16,110 nucleotides of DNA from Perkinsus olseni. Its lineage: Eukaryota; Perkinsozoa; Perkinsida; Perkinsidae. The notes beneath the pieces are model-generated. The model made no database searches, was not told the DNA's origin, and worked only from the letters and a program-made list of their open reading frames with translations. The stretch lies in assembly GCA_013115135.1 (NCBI GenBank), contig JABANP010000820.1, forward strand, positions 1 through 16,110. The letters run 5' to 3'. Every line of letters starts with the position of its first letter. The stretch's first letter is position 1. Shown in pieces: positions 7,564 through 15,813 of this stretch. Made by a program: the position numbers and the translations under genes.

Positions 7564-8037
7564 ATCTCCGTCTTGAAACTCTACGACGTCCTGGTAAGCC
7601 TGAGATCAACCCCGGTGACTCGGTCTATGTGTGGCAACCGATGACTAAGAAGCTTCTCTGGAGATGAGGAGGTCTCTATACTGTGAAGGCCGTCGACCAT
7701 TCTATTGTCACCATCGGCGGCAAGAACGGTCTGGAGAAGGTCTACCAGGGCAACTGTCGCAAGGTTGAGATCGGCGACACTGTTCCCAGAGCTGCTGAGG
7801 ACCCGGCCGAGATGGTGACCGATGTTGCCAGTGTTATGCCGTCGCCCACTGACCGTTCGATGCTCCCTTTTGATGCTGAGGTTCCCCCTCAACACGGCCC
7901 TTCTGAAGAAGGACCCAATCCGACCGCGCCTCCGATCCTACTGACCCTTCTCTGGACTCGAAAAGTCGTCAAGACCGCAGTCGCCTGGGTCTGGCCATCG
8001 CCTTCGTGGAGTCTCATGATGATGGCAGCACGATGTA
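7563..8037 (+). pseudogene. Integrase C-terminus (GPY/F-like) of element 2
   Basis: The plus strand encodes PGKPEINPGDSVYVWQPM, KKLLWR, an in-frame TGA (7665-7667), then GGLYTVKAVDHSIVTIGG and KVYQGNCRKVEIGD. This is the G-D-x-V-x-V ... G-P-Y-x-V pattern of the GPY/F domain at the end of Ty3/Gypsy integrases; the Pro is Leu here. A proline-rich tail follows (ending EEGPNPT near 7925). A frame change leads to DPTDPSLDSKSRQDRSRLGL and IAFVESHDDGSTM, ending at TAG 8035-8037. The original frame stays open to 8270 but looks non-coding there. It starts exactly at the right tip of the fold-back element. Confidence 0.7.
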
Positions 8038-8354
8038 GGGAAGGGTACTCGTGCCAGGTAAGTGGCCCTTCTGGCCGTTCAGCTCTAGTGGCCGATCCTG
8101 CTTCCACTCTCCCGATCGCCACTGCGGCTGACTGCTCTTTTTCGACGACTACTTTGAGTTCAGATTTGGTCCGAGTCTTCGACCTTAAAAGTTTCGCCTT
8201 TCAACTATTTAGTTGGAGAATGCCCCCAACAAGACCTATGGTGTCGAAGATGGACCTTTTTGATACATAATGATGACGAGAGTCTGATGAGTGTGCATTT
8301 CCCTCTTGATTAATTAACCCTTAGTATGTGTCGTCTCTTTGGCCCGGGGAGTGC

Positions 8355-8447
8355 GGCGTGCGATGGCTCAACTTTGTTCTCGCACGCCAGAGATCTCTTT
8401 GTGTGAAACGGTCGAGCTGAACTAAGCTCGACGCTAGTAGTTTTCAC
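8355..8447. repeat. Three consecutive palindromes or hairpins
   Basis: First, GGCGTGCGA (8355-8363) pairs with TCGCACGCC (8380-8388) across a 16-base loop. Second, AGAGATCTCT (8389-8398) is a perfect palindrome. Third, GTCGAGCT (8411-8418) pairs with AGCTCGAC (8425-8432) across 6 bases, within an outer GTGAAAC (8403-8409) and GTTTTCAC (8440-8447) stem with one bulge. This could be a structured RNA leader, a 3' end or protein-binding DNA. There is no run of T after it, so nothing suggests a bacterial-type terminator. Confidence 0.75.
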
Positions 8448-8506
8448 CATCGTCTGACCGGATCATCATGTGATTCATCGCCACTTAAGAGTCGCACTAT
8501 TGACCG

Positions 8507-8541
8507 TTCTTCTTCTTCTTCTTCTTCCTCTTTTCTTCTTT
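8507..8541 (+). repeat. 35-base pyrimidine tract, (TTC)n-like
   Basis: Bases 8507-8541 are all C or T and consist mainly of TTC units. The first ATG of the downstream coding-like segment is about 100 bases further on (8640). Such a tract could be a plain microsatellite or part of a splice acceptor; the sequence does not decide. Confidence 0.6.
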
Positions 8542-8639
8542 GTTCCTTTTCTTTGATCCTCTCCTGGATCAGCTCCCCCTGGTCGTCCGCTCCGTATCAT
8601 CTGAACTGCTATCTGTACCTTTTCTATCTCCTGTGTGTC

Positions 8640-9182
8640 ATGTTCAACATGGAGGCGGACACAGTCCCTTCTGGCGGAGAAACTGTTTCGTCACACCACG
8701 AAGTCTACGCTTGCCGAAGATCTACAACTGTAAGATCCCTGAAACGGCTAGCTTCGCTGAAGCCCTCTAAGCTAAGTAACGAACTCTATACAGTAGAGCA
8801 ATGTATTGCATTTTGGGATTGGACTTTCTAATTCAATTTCGTACCAGTCCATCTAATAGCCGAACCACTAGGCTGTCTACTGATTCTGCTCTAAGTCGTT
8901 GCAATCTATCTCTCGTTAGCTCTTCGAGTCTGCTCTCTCGGATCGAACTCTACCCCTCTAGGCTGCTGCCATCGTATTCAAATGGTTCCGCATTGTGTTC
9001 TGTTGATGCGGTCGTCAGGAATGGATCGATTAGGGACGGTACCGAACTCCTGTGCTTTCTCCTATGATTCTCTAGGATCCTCTTTTACACCATCACATCA
9101 AGAACCTTCTACTTCTTCTACGACCAACGATTCCCTTCCCGTACAGCGAGAGAGCTCTGGCTCTGTAATAGTGCTGCCATAG
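8640..9182 (+). pseudogene. Coding-like segment, unidentified, sharing homology with 300-522
   Basis: An ATG at 8640 opens a frame of about 64 codons (starting MFNMEADTVPSGGETVSS, then a basic stretch and NELYTVEQCIAFWDWTF) ending in TAA 8829-8831. Coding character then appears in the other frames: STDSALSRCNLSLVSSSSLL up to about 9050, then SLGSSFTPSHQEPSTSSTTN to a TAG at 9180. Comparison with copy A shows that the protein-like conservation continues past the TAA (FNF, LIAE). The family is not recognised. A gag N-terminus or an extra 3' ORF of a retroelement are both possible. In both copies the segment lies about 0.4-0.7 kb downstream of an integrase C-terminus, which hints that it belongs to that element family. 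Confidence 0.4.
8697..8927 (+). repeat. Diverged repeat copy B, homologous to 300-522 (minus strand)
   Basis: This is the partner of copy A. Blocks of 12-19 identical bases alternate with substitutions. One 1-base and one 2-base indel separate the copies, each shifting the reading frame in one of them. Both copies carry a TAR stop after the same conserved peptide. Confidence 0.75.
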
Positions 9183-9660
9183 TTATCGCTCAACGTATAT
9201 CAGTGACCCATATCGTAGTGCATCGACGTTACTCCGGGACTACGGTCAAATGCACTTTCCTACGGAAAAAATCTCGCGCGCCTACACTAAAGCGATTATG
9301 CGAGTAAAATCGGCTTTGTGAAGTGTGAGGAATCTCGCCCGCCTTGGCCAATAGAAGGAGTAGAGCTGATTTTCTTTAGGAAAGCGCAAGAGGCCTAGGG
9401 AAAGACGGGAGAAGGTCCATAGATAAGTGCTGAAAGTTTTTAGCCAGGAGTTGATCTTCCTTTGAAAAGCGCAAATCTTCCGTAGCGGCATGGTTCCGCA
9501 CGCGTCCAAACTCTCTCTACTCTCCCTCCTCTCTTGGCTCCCAAACCTTTTCCTGCGATTCCTATCTTTCCCAGAGCGGCGCGTTTGTTGGGGTCGCCTT
9601 CTTCACGATCTAGCTCAACAATACCCTTCGCGACTGGTATAGCATCAACGTAGATCCACC
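9183..9660. other. Non-coding stretch upstream of element 3 gag
   Basis: This is where a 5' LTR or leader of element 3 would be expected. No sequence here recurs near 15315-16110, so no LTR could be recognised. It holds an imperfect direct repeat (9367-9390 and 9452-9475). A TGGTATAGCATC word at 9635-9646 resembles a tRNA primer-binding start (TGG), but it cannot be matched to a specific tRNA from this window. I see no supported gene. Confidence 0.4.
9367..9475 (+). repeat. Imperfect 24-bp direct repeat, two copies
   Basis: TGATTTTCTTTAGGAAAGCG followed by CAAG (9367-9390) and TGATCTTCCTTTGAAAAGCG followed by CAAA (9452-9475) match at most positions and lie 85 bases apart. The purpose is unknown; it may be an old LTR or leader subrepeat. 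Confidence 0.6.
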
Positions 9661-11020
9661 GTGAACTCGACCGGAGCAGAGTTCCCCCGTGCCTCACTAT
9701 CGGCGCGAACCACTGTGCGGCTCGAAGAGTCAGACCTTGTAGATGCTATTCAGGAGCTGCGGCGTGATAGGGATACCGGACGCGAGTTCGAGCCCGCGAT
9801 CAAGCGCCGGAGGGAAAGTGAGCGATCGGCCTCACCCCTCGAGAGGTCGGTTCACTTGGCTCCCCGGGAGGAATGCGAGAGGAAGAGTTCCTTTCGCGCA
9901 CTCCCGCGGGATGTCGCAAGGGTAAATCTCTGCCAATGTGAGTCGAAAGCTGAGTTGATGGCTCACATGGAACACCAGGAGTTGATCCTTACCGCTTATG
10001 GCATGGGGGACTATAGCGGGAAGGATGGCTCTTTCGTACCCCATGCCGAGCTCGAGATCCTTCTACTCTCTAAAGTAGCTGAGAGTCTGAGAGAGATCGG
10101 GCTGGCGACTGAAGCTCAGACATGGATCCGAGAGCAAAGGGTCCCTAGATGGGCTGGCCTGAAGGAGATGCTCCGGTGGCGGCACTGTCGCCGCCACCAC
10201 CTCCAGGATTATTTCCATAAGGCCGTCGCCGAGTTTCGGTGTGATAACTCGGGCCAGATTGAAAGTTTCCTGGCCCAGTTACGGAGGGCGTATACCCTCT
10301 TGGTGAGTGTGTACACCGACGACGTCTCCGAGAGGAAGCGGCTGGTCAGGCAAGCCATCGGAGCCCTCCCGAATCTCGTCGAGAGGGAGGTGATCCGGAA
10401 GCTGCAGGATTTGGCTCGGGAGCGCGGAGACTGCAGAGATTGGGAGGAAGTGAGGAGCCTGACTGAGCTGGAGACGACCATAAGGGAGGCGGCACTGACT
10501 GATGAGGCGGCCTACCGGACTCGACGGGAGCGCAAGGCGGACCTGTCCTCCGAGGGCAAGCACCCGCCGAGCGTAACCGGGATCAGGTCCGAGCGACTGG
10601 TGCGCAGAGTTCTCGCAGCCCGAGAAAAGGGGCCGAAAATGATGGTGAGGATGATGCTGATCTTGACCAAGTGCAGAAGACTTGGATGAGATGGAGGCGG
10701 AACGCAAAGCCCATAATGAGTCGAAGTCGAAGGAGGACAGAGAGAAGGCCTCGGCCAGCGCTCGCGATGGAGAACGCGAGCGCTTCGCCAAGCGCTTTGG
10801 ACTCTGTCTGTTCGTGACTGCGCCATGGAACTACAAGGAGGCAAGGATCTAGAACGACTTCGGCAGCGACGATCTGTTAGCCCAGACCGATAAGAAGGGC
10901 AGAACCTATTATCTCCTGGGTTACGAAAATCGCTCCAAAGGCGAAGATTGGAGCAAACAAGCTGTTGAGAACAATCCCCAGTACAGGAGCAGAGAGTACA
11001 CCTTGAGGGGAAAAAACTAG
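9661..11020 (+). pseudogene. Gag-like structural protein of element 3
   Basis: Gag proteins assemble the particle in which the element RNA is copied. The open frame runs from 9661 (GTG) to a TGA at 10689. A TAG lies in frame eight codons upstream of 9661, and the first in-frame ATG is about codon 99, so the normal start is lost or not used. The N-terminal part is charged (IKRRRESERSASPLERSV). The middle part is helical, including YFHKAVAEFRCDNSGQIESF and RRAYTLLVSVYTDDVSERK, and resembles a retroelement capsid. Coding sequence then moves through a second frame (NDGEDDADLDQVQK) into a third (MEAERKAHNESKSKEDREKA), with a TAG at 10850 and an end at TAG 11018. No CCHC knuckle was seen. Confidence 0.6.
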
Positions 11021-11034
11021 GCGGAGTTGTACAC

Positions 11035-11889
11035 TTGCATTCTCTATCTCCATTTTTGCCGTCGTTTTCTTCTTCTGATCATCATCCATACTCATCATCA
11101 TTATCATATCATCATCATCATCATCATCATCCATACTCATCATCATTATCATATCATCATCGTCCGTACTCATCATCATTATCATCTCATCATCCATTTC
11201 CTTATGATCAAAAATGTAGCTCCGGCAAGGAGCAGATTGTTCATTTACCATCCATCTCCCACGTTGTATACGCTGTCGACCGCAGCGTATCGTCAGTTTT
11301 TTCGGGGAAGTCCCCCCCGCCGTTGAGATTCACGGCTAAGCTTTTCCTCCCAGGAGTGGGACAGGAGGTGGCCCGGGAGCTGCAGGTCCGCACGATTGCG
11401 GACCATGGAGCGGGCCAGAATTATCTTATTTTGAGTCTAGAAGTTGCCACGACGTTGAGCCTCCAGTCTGTCAATTTGTTGGTAACCTTAGCTGATGGTG
11501 GCCGAGCTGACATCTTAGGGGCTGCCGAGGGAGAGTTGAAACTATACACTGTTGATAATAGAGAGATTGGTTCAGGGAAAGAAACTCTCATTGTGCTAAG
11601 GAGTAGCGCAGAGAACGCGGAACCAGTGTTGTGGCTTGACCGCGTGTTCCTGGAGAGATGGGGTATTGTGACCATTGGAGCAAAAAAGATGTTGTACAAC
11701 GGGGTACTAGTTTACTCCTCGAGTGCAACCGAGGGGGAGGACACACAGCGATCGGAGTGCCGGGGCCTCAGCCAAGTTGAAGATGGCCCGAAGGAGCCCC
11801 CGATCCTGACAGATATGGCGCTGCCGTACCCCGTCCAGGATATAGACACGGTCAAGCTACAGCCGCACCCAAGAGCTCGAACTAGTTGA
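11035..11889 (+). pseudogene. Retropepsin-like aspartic protease of element 3
   Basis: Retropepsins are dimeric and cut the polyprotein. The first about 60 codons are a repeat-encoded Ser/His/Tyr-rich insert (see the minisatellite). The protease fold follows: LFLPGVGQEVARELQVRTI, then the catalytic loop ADHGAGQNYLILSLEVATTL. Here canonical D-T/S-G-A reads D-H-G-A (Asp at 11401-11403). A flap-like segment, LADGGRADILGAAEG, comes next, then LWLDRVFLERWGIVTIGAKK, equivalent to the I-L-G-x-D-F-L block. His in place of Thr/Ser beside the catalytic Asp would be expected to harm activity. No ATG begins the frame. It ends in TGA 11887-11889, one frame away from the RT. Confidence 0.65.
11086..11196 (+). 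repeat. 33-bp minisatellite with CAT expansion, in frame with protease
   Basis: Three units begin at 11086, 11131 and 11164 with CCATACTCATCATCATTATC (CCGTACTC in the third). Spacing is 45 and 33 bases; the extra 12 bases in the first unit are four added CAT triplets. All lengths are multiples of three, so the frame is kept. Each unit encodes PYSSSLSYHH or a close variant, and the CAT run gives a His stretch. The complementary strand reads Asp/Met/Ile-rich and is not considered coding. Confidence 0.9.
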
Positions 11890-12886
11890 CGAGATACTCA
11901 AGCGGCTAGAGGGCACAAAGCCGATGGCCCTCACCCCGTCCTTCAGTATCACGCTGAGGCCATTGCGGGATCGTGAGCATCGCGATACCCCTGAGGAGTC
12001 ACACACTTGGGAAATACAGATCCCCGAGCCGGTGAACCCGACAGCCTCGGCGGGGCCTCAGTATGGAAGTCATCTACATCATAAGCTGAGCGTTGAAGAG
12101 AAGAGGTGTTTCGAGGACTTAGTTCAGGGATACCTCGATTCTGGATGGTGGCGGGAGGAGCATGGTACCCCAGAGCACCGTACCGAGAGCGCTCTTCCCA
12201 CGAGCCAGGTGTTTCTATTGACAAAAGCAAAGAAACCGCGACTCGTGATTGATTGTCGACCACTAAACAAGCTGCTCGAGCGGAGTTCATCTCCGTCGCT
12301 GAAAATATGAATCCTGCTGATGAACTTGCGGATGTTAGGGCCGGAGAAAACGGTCTTTATCGAAATTAAATCCGCGTTCTATCGCGTTAAGCAAGACCCA
12401 CTCTTGAAAATTAGAGCACATGAGCAGTGGACTACCATGAGAATGCCCTTTGGGGTGAAATGGGGTCCAGCTGGCCTTTATTCGTCACTTGGAACATCCA
12501 TAGAAGCCATAGAAGTCGACCCTAAGGTGGTGATTCTATTTATTTACATGCTGGTATTGCTTTTCGTAGACGACTTGACGGTTGCCGGAAAGCAAATAGG
12601 AGCTGTGTTGAGGATCATGATCATCCTCCTGCGATTCATGGGATTCGCAATCGCGATTACTAAGTTCAAGGCTATCACCAGCCTCGAAAAAGATGAAGAT
12701 TTAGCTGAGATCGGAGTACCGATCGCTGACCATGCTGAGCTATTGAGCTGTGAGCTGTCGTATAAGAAGTTGCAAGATGAAGTTCCCGCATTGTGTATAG
12801 ATTGCTGTAGGGGGCCCGGCTTGAAAAGTGCCAAAGCTGGCTTAGAACCAGGGCTACCCCCCCTAGAGCCGATATGTACTCCCTAG
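11888..12886 (+). pseudogene. Reverse transcriptase of element 3
   Basis: This is an RNA-dependent DNA polymerase that copies the element. One frame covers it, interrupted by a single TGA at 12308-12310. The N-terminal part has LSVEEKRCFEDLVQGYLDSG and WWREEHGT, then VFLLTKAKKPRLVIDCRPLN (fingers motifs with the conserved R and the D-x-R-x-L-N). Beyond the stop, motif A reads FIEIKSAFYRV, where Glu (codon 12362-12364) stands in the place of the first catalytic Asp. Motif B is MPFGVKWGPAGLY, motif C is FVDD (residues 82-85 counted from 12320) and motif D is RFMGFAIAITKFK. The two Asp of motif C are intact. The stop and the D-to-E change argue against function. It ends one frame away from RNase H, overlapping it by 13 bases. 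Confidence 0.85.
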
Positions 12887-14871
12887 CGGGGAACCTCGCT
12901 TACGATTCCTTGAGATTACATCCAGTTGAGAGGATATTAGCCGATGAAATACGTGCTATGACAGCAGGATGGCCAGGATGGAAGGGAGTCGTAAACCTTG
13001 TTGGGGACAAGAAAAAACATTACGAGGCTGTGATCTCATACGGCGAGGAAGTGGTTACACGAGCGTTGGCCGAGGCTCCACACTGCTCTCACATTTCTCC
13101 GCTTTATGAGTCCGAGGAACTGCTCATAGAGGGGTTCTCTGACGCTTCACTAGTGGGGTCGGGGTTTGCCATTTACTGCCGGCGCATGAGCGAGCCGGTG
13201 GAGGCAAGAGTCCCACTGTGGCAAGAGGCATGGCGTCAGAAACACCCAAGGTGGCACTCCAATAGGAGAGAGCTGGCTGCCGCCCTTCGATGTGCGCAGG
13301 CTACGGTGGACCTGCTACGAGTGCGGCGGGAGCATTTGAAGCCGTATCGATCGTCGCAAGTCCTCTTTTTCTTCGACAATAAGGCAACGGTCCAGTGGAG
13401 TAACACCGATGGCATTGGCGAGCAGGTGTTGAGCAGCAAAGCAGTAGAACGTCGTGCCCTAGCAAGGCACATATTCTCTATTCAGAGCGAACTACGAGCT
13501 TTGCGCAGTGAACTCGAATGCCCGACGACGGTCGCGCATGTGGAAGGGGCAAGTAACCATTCGGCTGACTGGTTAAGCAGGCTGGGGGAAAGATTCAGCA
13601 AGTTTGCCTCGAACTCCGAGGAGCCCGGAGAGGAAGAGGGAGATACCCCAACCGATCGGTCCTGGATGGTTGAGAACGAGCTTTATTACCAGTTCTGCGA
13701 GGATGAAAACGTTGAGGACCGTGTACAAGAAGTCAGAGACGAGTTACGCCGTGTCGAAGAAGAAGCATCGAGCTGTGTAAATGATTTTTGCTGGAGTCTC
13801 TCAGATCGGGTATTCGAAGGAGACTGCCAGCCAGTTGAAGTACTTCAAGCAGTATTGAGAAGAGCAGTCGGGACAACCTCAGGAGTGAGCACGCTAGCCG
13901 ATAGAGCGGCTCGTGGTTGCCGGACGTTGGCAGGAGCGGCGCACAACATGGCGTTGGTGCGCACGGTCTTCAAGCTTCTGAAAGAAAATGCTCGATCTCA
14001 GAGAGCCGAACGTGGCTTGGATGTGGACGGAGGTCCCATCCGGAGATCACGTCGGGGTGCGAGAGATATCGCACTGGAGATCGAATATCCAGAATCCTCG
14101 ACTGAAGAGGATCTGATGGCCCTAGCACGAGCGGCGCAGGGTGATTGTTATGCCGGCCTAAAAAGCTCCGGAGCCGACGTTGTACAGATGGAGGATGGGG
14201 TCGCTCTCATGCGACTCTACAAACTCGATCAGTCGGTGGACTATAGGCCGATCATCCCCCTCTACCGAGCGCCCGAGTTAGTCTCAGTAGTGATAGGGGA
14301 AGCGCATCGTGCCACGAGACATGGGTCTATTGACGCCACCATGGCTAAACTTCATAGCCTATTTATCGAGGGGCTACGCTTCAGTGTGCGTAAGTACCTT
14401 GATAAATGTGTAGGGTGTCAAATTTTGCGAGGGTCCCTCCAGTGGGGGCACGGAATTGGTTCTCATTCATATGACATGAAGAAGTTGGTTGACGAACGCG
14501 TTCCATTAACGGTAGTGTTCTGTGATTTCCTGGCGTTAGGAGATCACGTGAAAGTCTTCACTACGGTGTGCCTGGCTACAGGGGCGACAGAGTGGGTACT
14601 TGCGGATGCTGAGTCTGTGGCAGGGGCTGTCCGCGCTTATCACATTTTAGTCACGAAGATAGGACATGCAGTCAAGTATATGCATGTTGATACAGCAAGT
14701 TATTTCCAGAGTGACAAGTTCCGAGATGCTATGTCTTCGCTGAACGTCCAGGTGGTCTATGCGCATACCAGGTCACCTTGGATGCAAGGGAAGGTTGAGA
14801 AGATCCACGACTTGGGGATGAAGAAGGTCAGAGCATTGTTCCTGAAAGCCAATCAGGGAAAGGCTTCCTAG
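12874..14871 (+). CDS. RNase H and integrase of element 3, long open frame
   Basis: A 665-codon frame opens at ATG 12874 (LAGNLAYDSLRLHP, the RT thumb/connection). The RNase H domain removes RNA from the hybrid and shows Asp90 (GFSDAS), Glu133 (NRRELAAAL), Asp168 (FFDNKATVQW) and Asp232 (NHSADWLSR). An acidic linker spans about 250-410. The integrase zinc finger has His478, His483, Cys512 and Cys515 (H-x4-H-x28-C-x2-C). Its DDE core has Asp551 (VVFCDFLAL), Asp606 (HVDTASYFQSD) and Glu642 (SPWMQGKVEKIHD), with exact D-x35-E spacing. A TAG (14869-14871) closes the frame soon after the last Glu; the same frame continues as coding sequence after it. All catalytic residues are kept, unlike in the RT and protease. 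It is unlikely to be made correctly without the upstream frame. Confidence 0.9.
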   Translation: MYSLAGNLAYDSLRLHPVERILADEIRAMTAGWPGWKGVVNLVGDKKKHYEAVISYGEEVVTRALAEAPHCSHISPLYESEELLIEGFSDASLVGSGFAIYCRRMSEPVEARVPLWQEAWRQKHPRWHSNRRELAAALRCAQATVDLLRVRREHLKPYRSSQVLFFFDNKATVQWSNTDGIGEQVLSSKAVERRALARHIFSIQSELRALRSELECPTTVAHVEGASNHSADWLSRLGERFSKFASNSEEPGEEEGDTPTDRSWMVENELYYQFCEDENVEDRVQEVRDELRRVEEEASSCVNDFCWSLSDRVFEGDCQPVEVLQAVLRRAVGTTSGVSTLADRAARGCRTLAGAAHNMALVRTVFKLLKENARSQRAERGLDVDGGPIRRSRRGARDIALEIEYPESSTEEDLMALARAAQGDCYAGLKSSGADVVQMEDGVALMRLYKLDQSVDYRPIIPLYRAPELVSVVIGEAHRATRHGSIDATMAKLHSLFIEGLRFSVRKYLDKCVGCQILRGSLQWGHGIGSHSYDMKKLVDERVPLTVVFCDFLALGDHVKVFTTVCLATGATEWVLADAESVAGAVRAYHILVTKIGHAVKYMHVDTASYFQSDKFRDAMSSLNVQVVYAHTRSPWMQGKVEKIHDLGMKKVRALFLKANQGKAS

Positions 14872-15314
14872 CTGACACAAACGGTCTTGGACTATGTGAC
14901 GCTGTTGCTCAACACGCGCCCTGTGGGAGCAAGGGTGAATCAGCGGGAAGAAGTTGTTACGCATGACCTCCTGGTACGGGGGTACCGACGAATCCGTTCG
15001 CTCCTCCCGAGCTGGGAAAGAGCCTTGCTCGATCAGTACGGTCCACGCTTATGGAGGCACGATGGACAGAGTTGAAGCTTTGTAGTCAGAAAGCCGGTGC
15101 GTCCAAAGCTAAGCGACAGCATGGCCCAGGAGATATAGCTAACGGCTTTGCCGACGGGGACTTGGTCCTTGTGAGATATAGCGCAAATAAGTACGAGAAT
15201 CCCTACCGGCTAGGACGAGTTCAGGAGTGCAAGTCGCCCTATAGTTATGTGGTGAAGGTGGGAGACAACATTAGGACGGAGTCTATCCGGAATTTGGTGA
15301 AGCTCAGTCACTAG
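14872..15314 (+). pseudogene. Integrase C-terminal region of element 3
   Basis: After the TAG at 14869 the same frame continues with LTQTVLDYVTLLLNTRPVGA and REEVVTHDLLVRGYRRIRSL to a stop at 15073-15075. The coding signal then passes, near 15050, to another frame: FADGDLVLVRYSANKYENPY, RLGRVQECKSPYSYVVKVGD and RTESIRNLVKL, ending at TAG 15312-15314. The G-D-L-V-L-V-R start and the R-L-G-R-V core resemble the small beta-barrel after LTR-element integrase cores, which binds DNA. One stop and one frameshift separate it from the catalytic core. Confidence 0.75.
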
Positions 15315-15813
15315 AAGGCTAGGATTGGGGTGGCAATTGCAGTCGAGGCGCTAAGGTGTTGCCTCGAGTGGGGGCATGATCTGCGATCCTAAGAGTACGG
15401 GCCCCAGATGCCCGATGTGCTAGCCTCGCCGCCCAATGTCACGCCAATTATCTATTTTTCTGTCTCCTCGTGCGCCCTTCAGTTATGACCTAGTTTACCT
15501 GTGTGGGCACAGTATCGACTGCTTTCATTGAGCTAGGGTCCCTACGTTCTACGTACCAATCCTTTTCCATCGTCTTTGTTGTTTCATCGCCCCTAGCAAG
15601 GGCTATTATATCGTCTCATGTCTGTGACTAGTGGCGCAATTTCACACGTGCGAGTTGGCCCGCACAATGTGACGCGATCGATTTGCTAAGCGTAAAAAGC
15701 AGGCCAAACATCGGAGATTATTCTTTTTTTGCCTCACTTCGGCTACCAGTGTCGAGTTGCACAACACTTTCACATCCTTGAAAAAGTCAATGCCGAAGCA
15801 CCTGTAGCGGTGA
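15315..15813. other. Probable 3' region of element 3, no gene
   Basis: It begins one base after the last integrase codon. It contains a 7-bp hairpin (TCGAGGC 15343-15349 with GCCTCGA 15361-15367), then the purine run GAGTGGGGG (15366-15374) followed by CATG. This is a plausible polypurine tract with an LTR start at TG 15377. A TATA-like word, CTATTATATCG, occurs at 15603-15613 and a T-rich run at 15721-15729. Without a matching 5' copy the LTR remains unproven. Confidence 0.35.

Larger units (their letters stand above)
5704..8037 (+). mobile_element. Element 2: LTR-type pol remnant with its integrase core replaced
   Basis: Plus-strand pieces occur in the normal order of a retroelement pol 3' end: a basic linker (5704-6110), an integrase zinc finger (about 6115-6275) and a GPY/F-like integrase C-terminus (7563-7790) with its tail to 8037. 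The roughly 200-residue catalytic core expected between the last two is not found. The interval instead holds minus-strand LINE-like fragments and a fold-back repeat. No gag, protease, RT or LTR was seen. The order is direct evidence; one common origin for the two halves is inference, since they could come from two different copies. Confidence 0.55.
8038..8639. other. Non-coding stretch with hairpins and a pyrimidine tract
   Basis: No coding frame is supported. The stretch holds a cluster of inverted repeats (8355-8447) and an unbroken pyrimidine run (8507-8541), listed separately. It lies between the end of element 2 pol and a coding-like segment beginning at 8640, so it may contain 3' untranslated or LTR DNA of element 2 and the leader of the next unit. 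Confidence 0.45.
9661..15314 (+). mobile_element. Element 3: LTR-type retrotransposon, gag-PR-RT-RH-IN, degenerate
   Basis: All expected internal domains occur in the order gag (9661-11020), protease (to 11889), reverse transcriptase (11888-12886), RNase H and integrase (12874-14871) and integrase C-terminus (to 15314). RNase H before integrase, with integrase last, is the Ty3/Gypsy and BEL/Pao order and excludes Ty1/Copia. The sequence motifs do not let me choose a clade. At least five frame changes and three premature stops interrupt it. LTRs were not found on either side. A purine-rich run, GAGTGGGGG (15366-15374), followed by CATG could be the polypurine tract with an LTR starting TG at 15377. 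Confidence 0.85.

Noticed and set aside
9282..9697. Minus-strand frames upstream of element 3
   Set aside because: They cover the direct repeat and the expected leader region, have no recognisable motif, and their residue content could be chance.
10209..10844. Long minus-strand frames opposite gag
   Set aside because: They are antisense to the better supported gag frame and have Ser/Arg/Leu-rich shadow composition with no motif.
10877..11251. Minus-strand frame rich in Asp, Met and Ile (DDDMIMMM type)
   Set aside because: It is the complement of the CAT-rich minisatellite that is in frame with the protease on the plus strand. The low-complexity peptide is a by-product.
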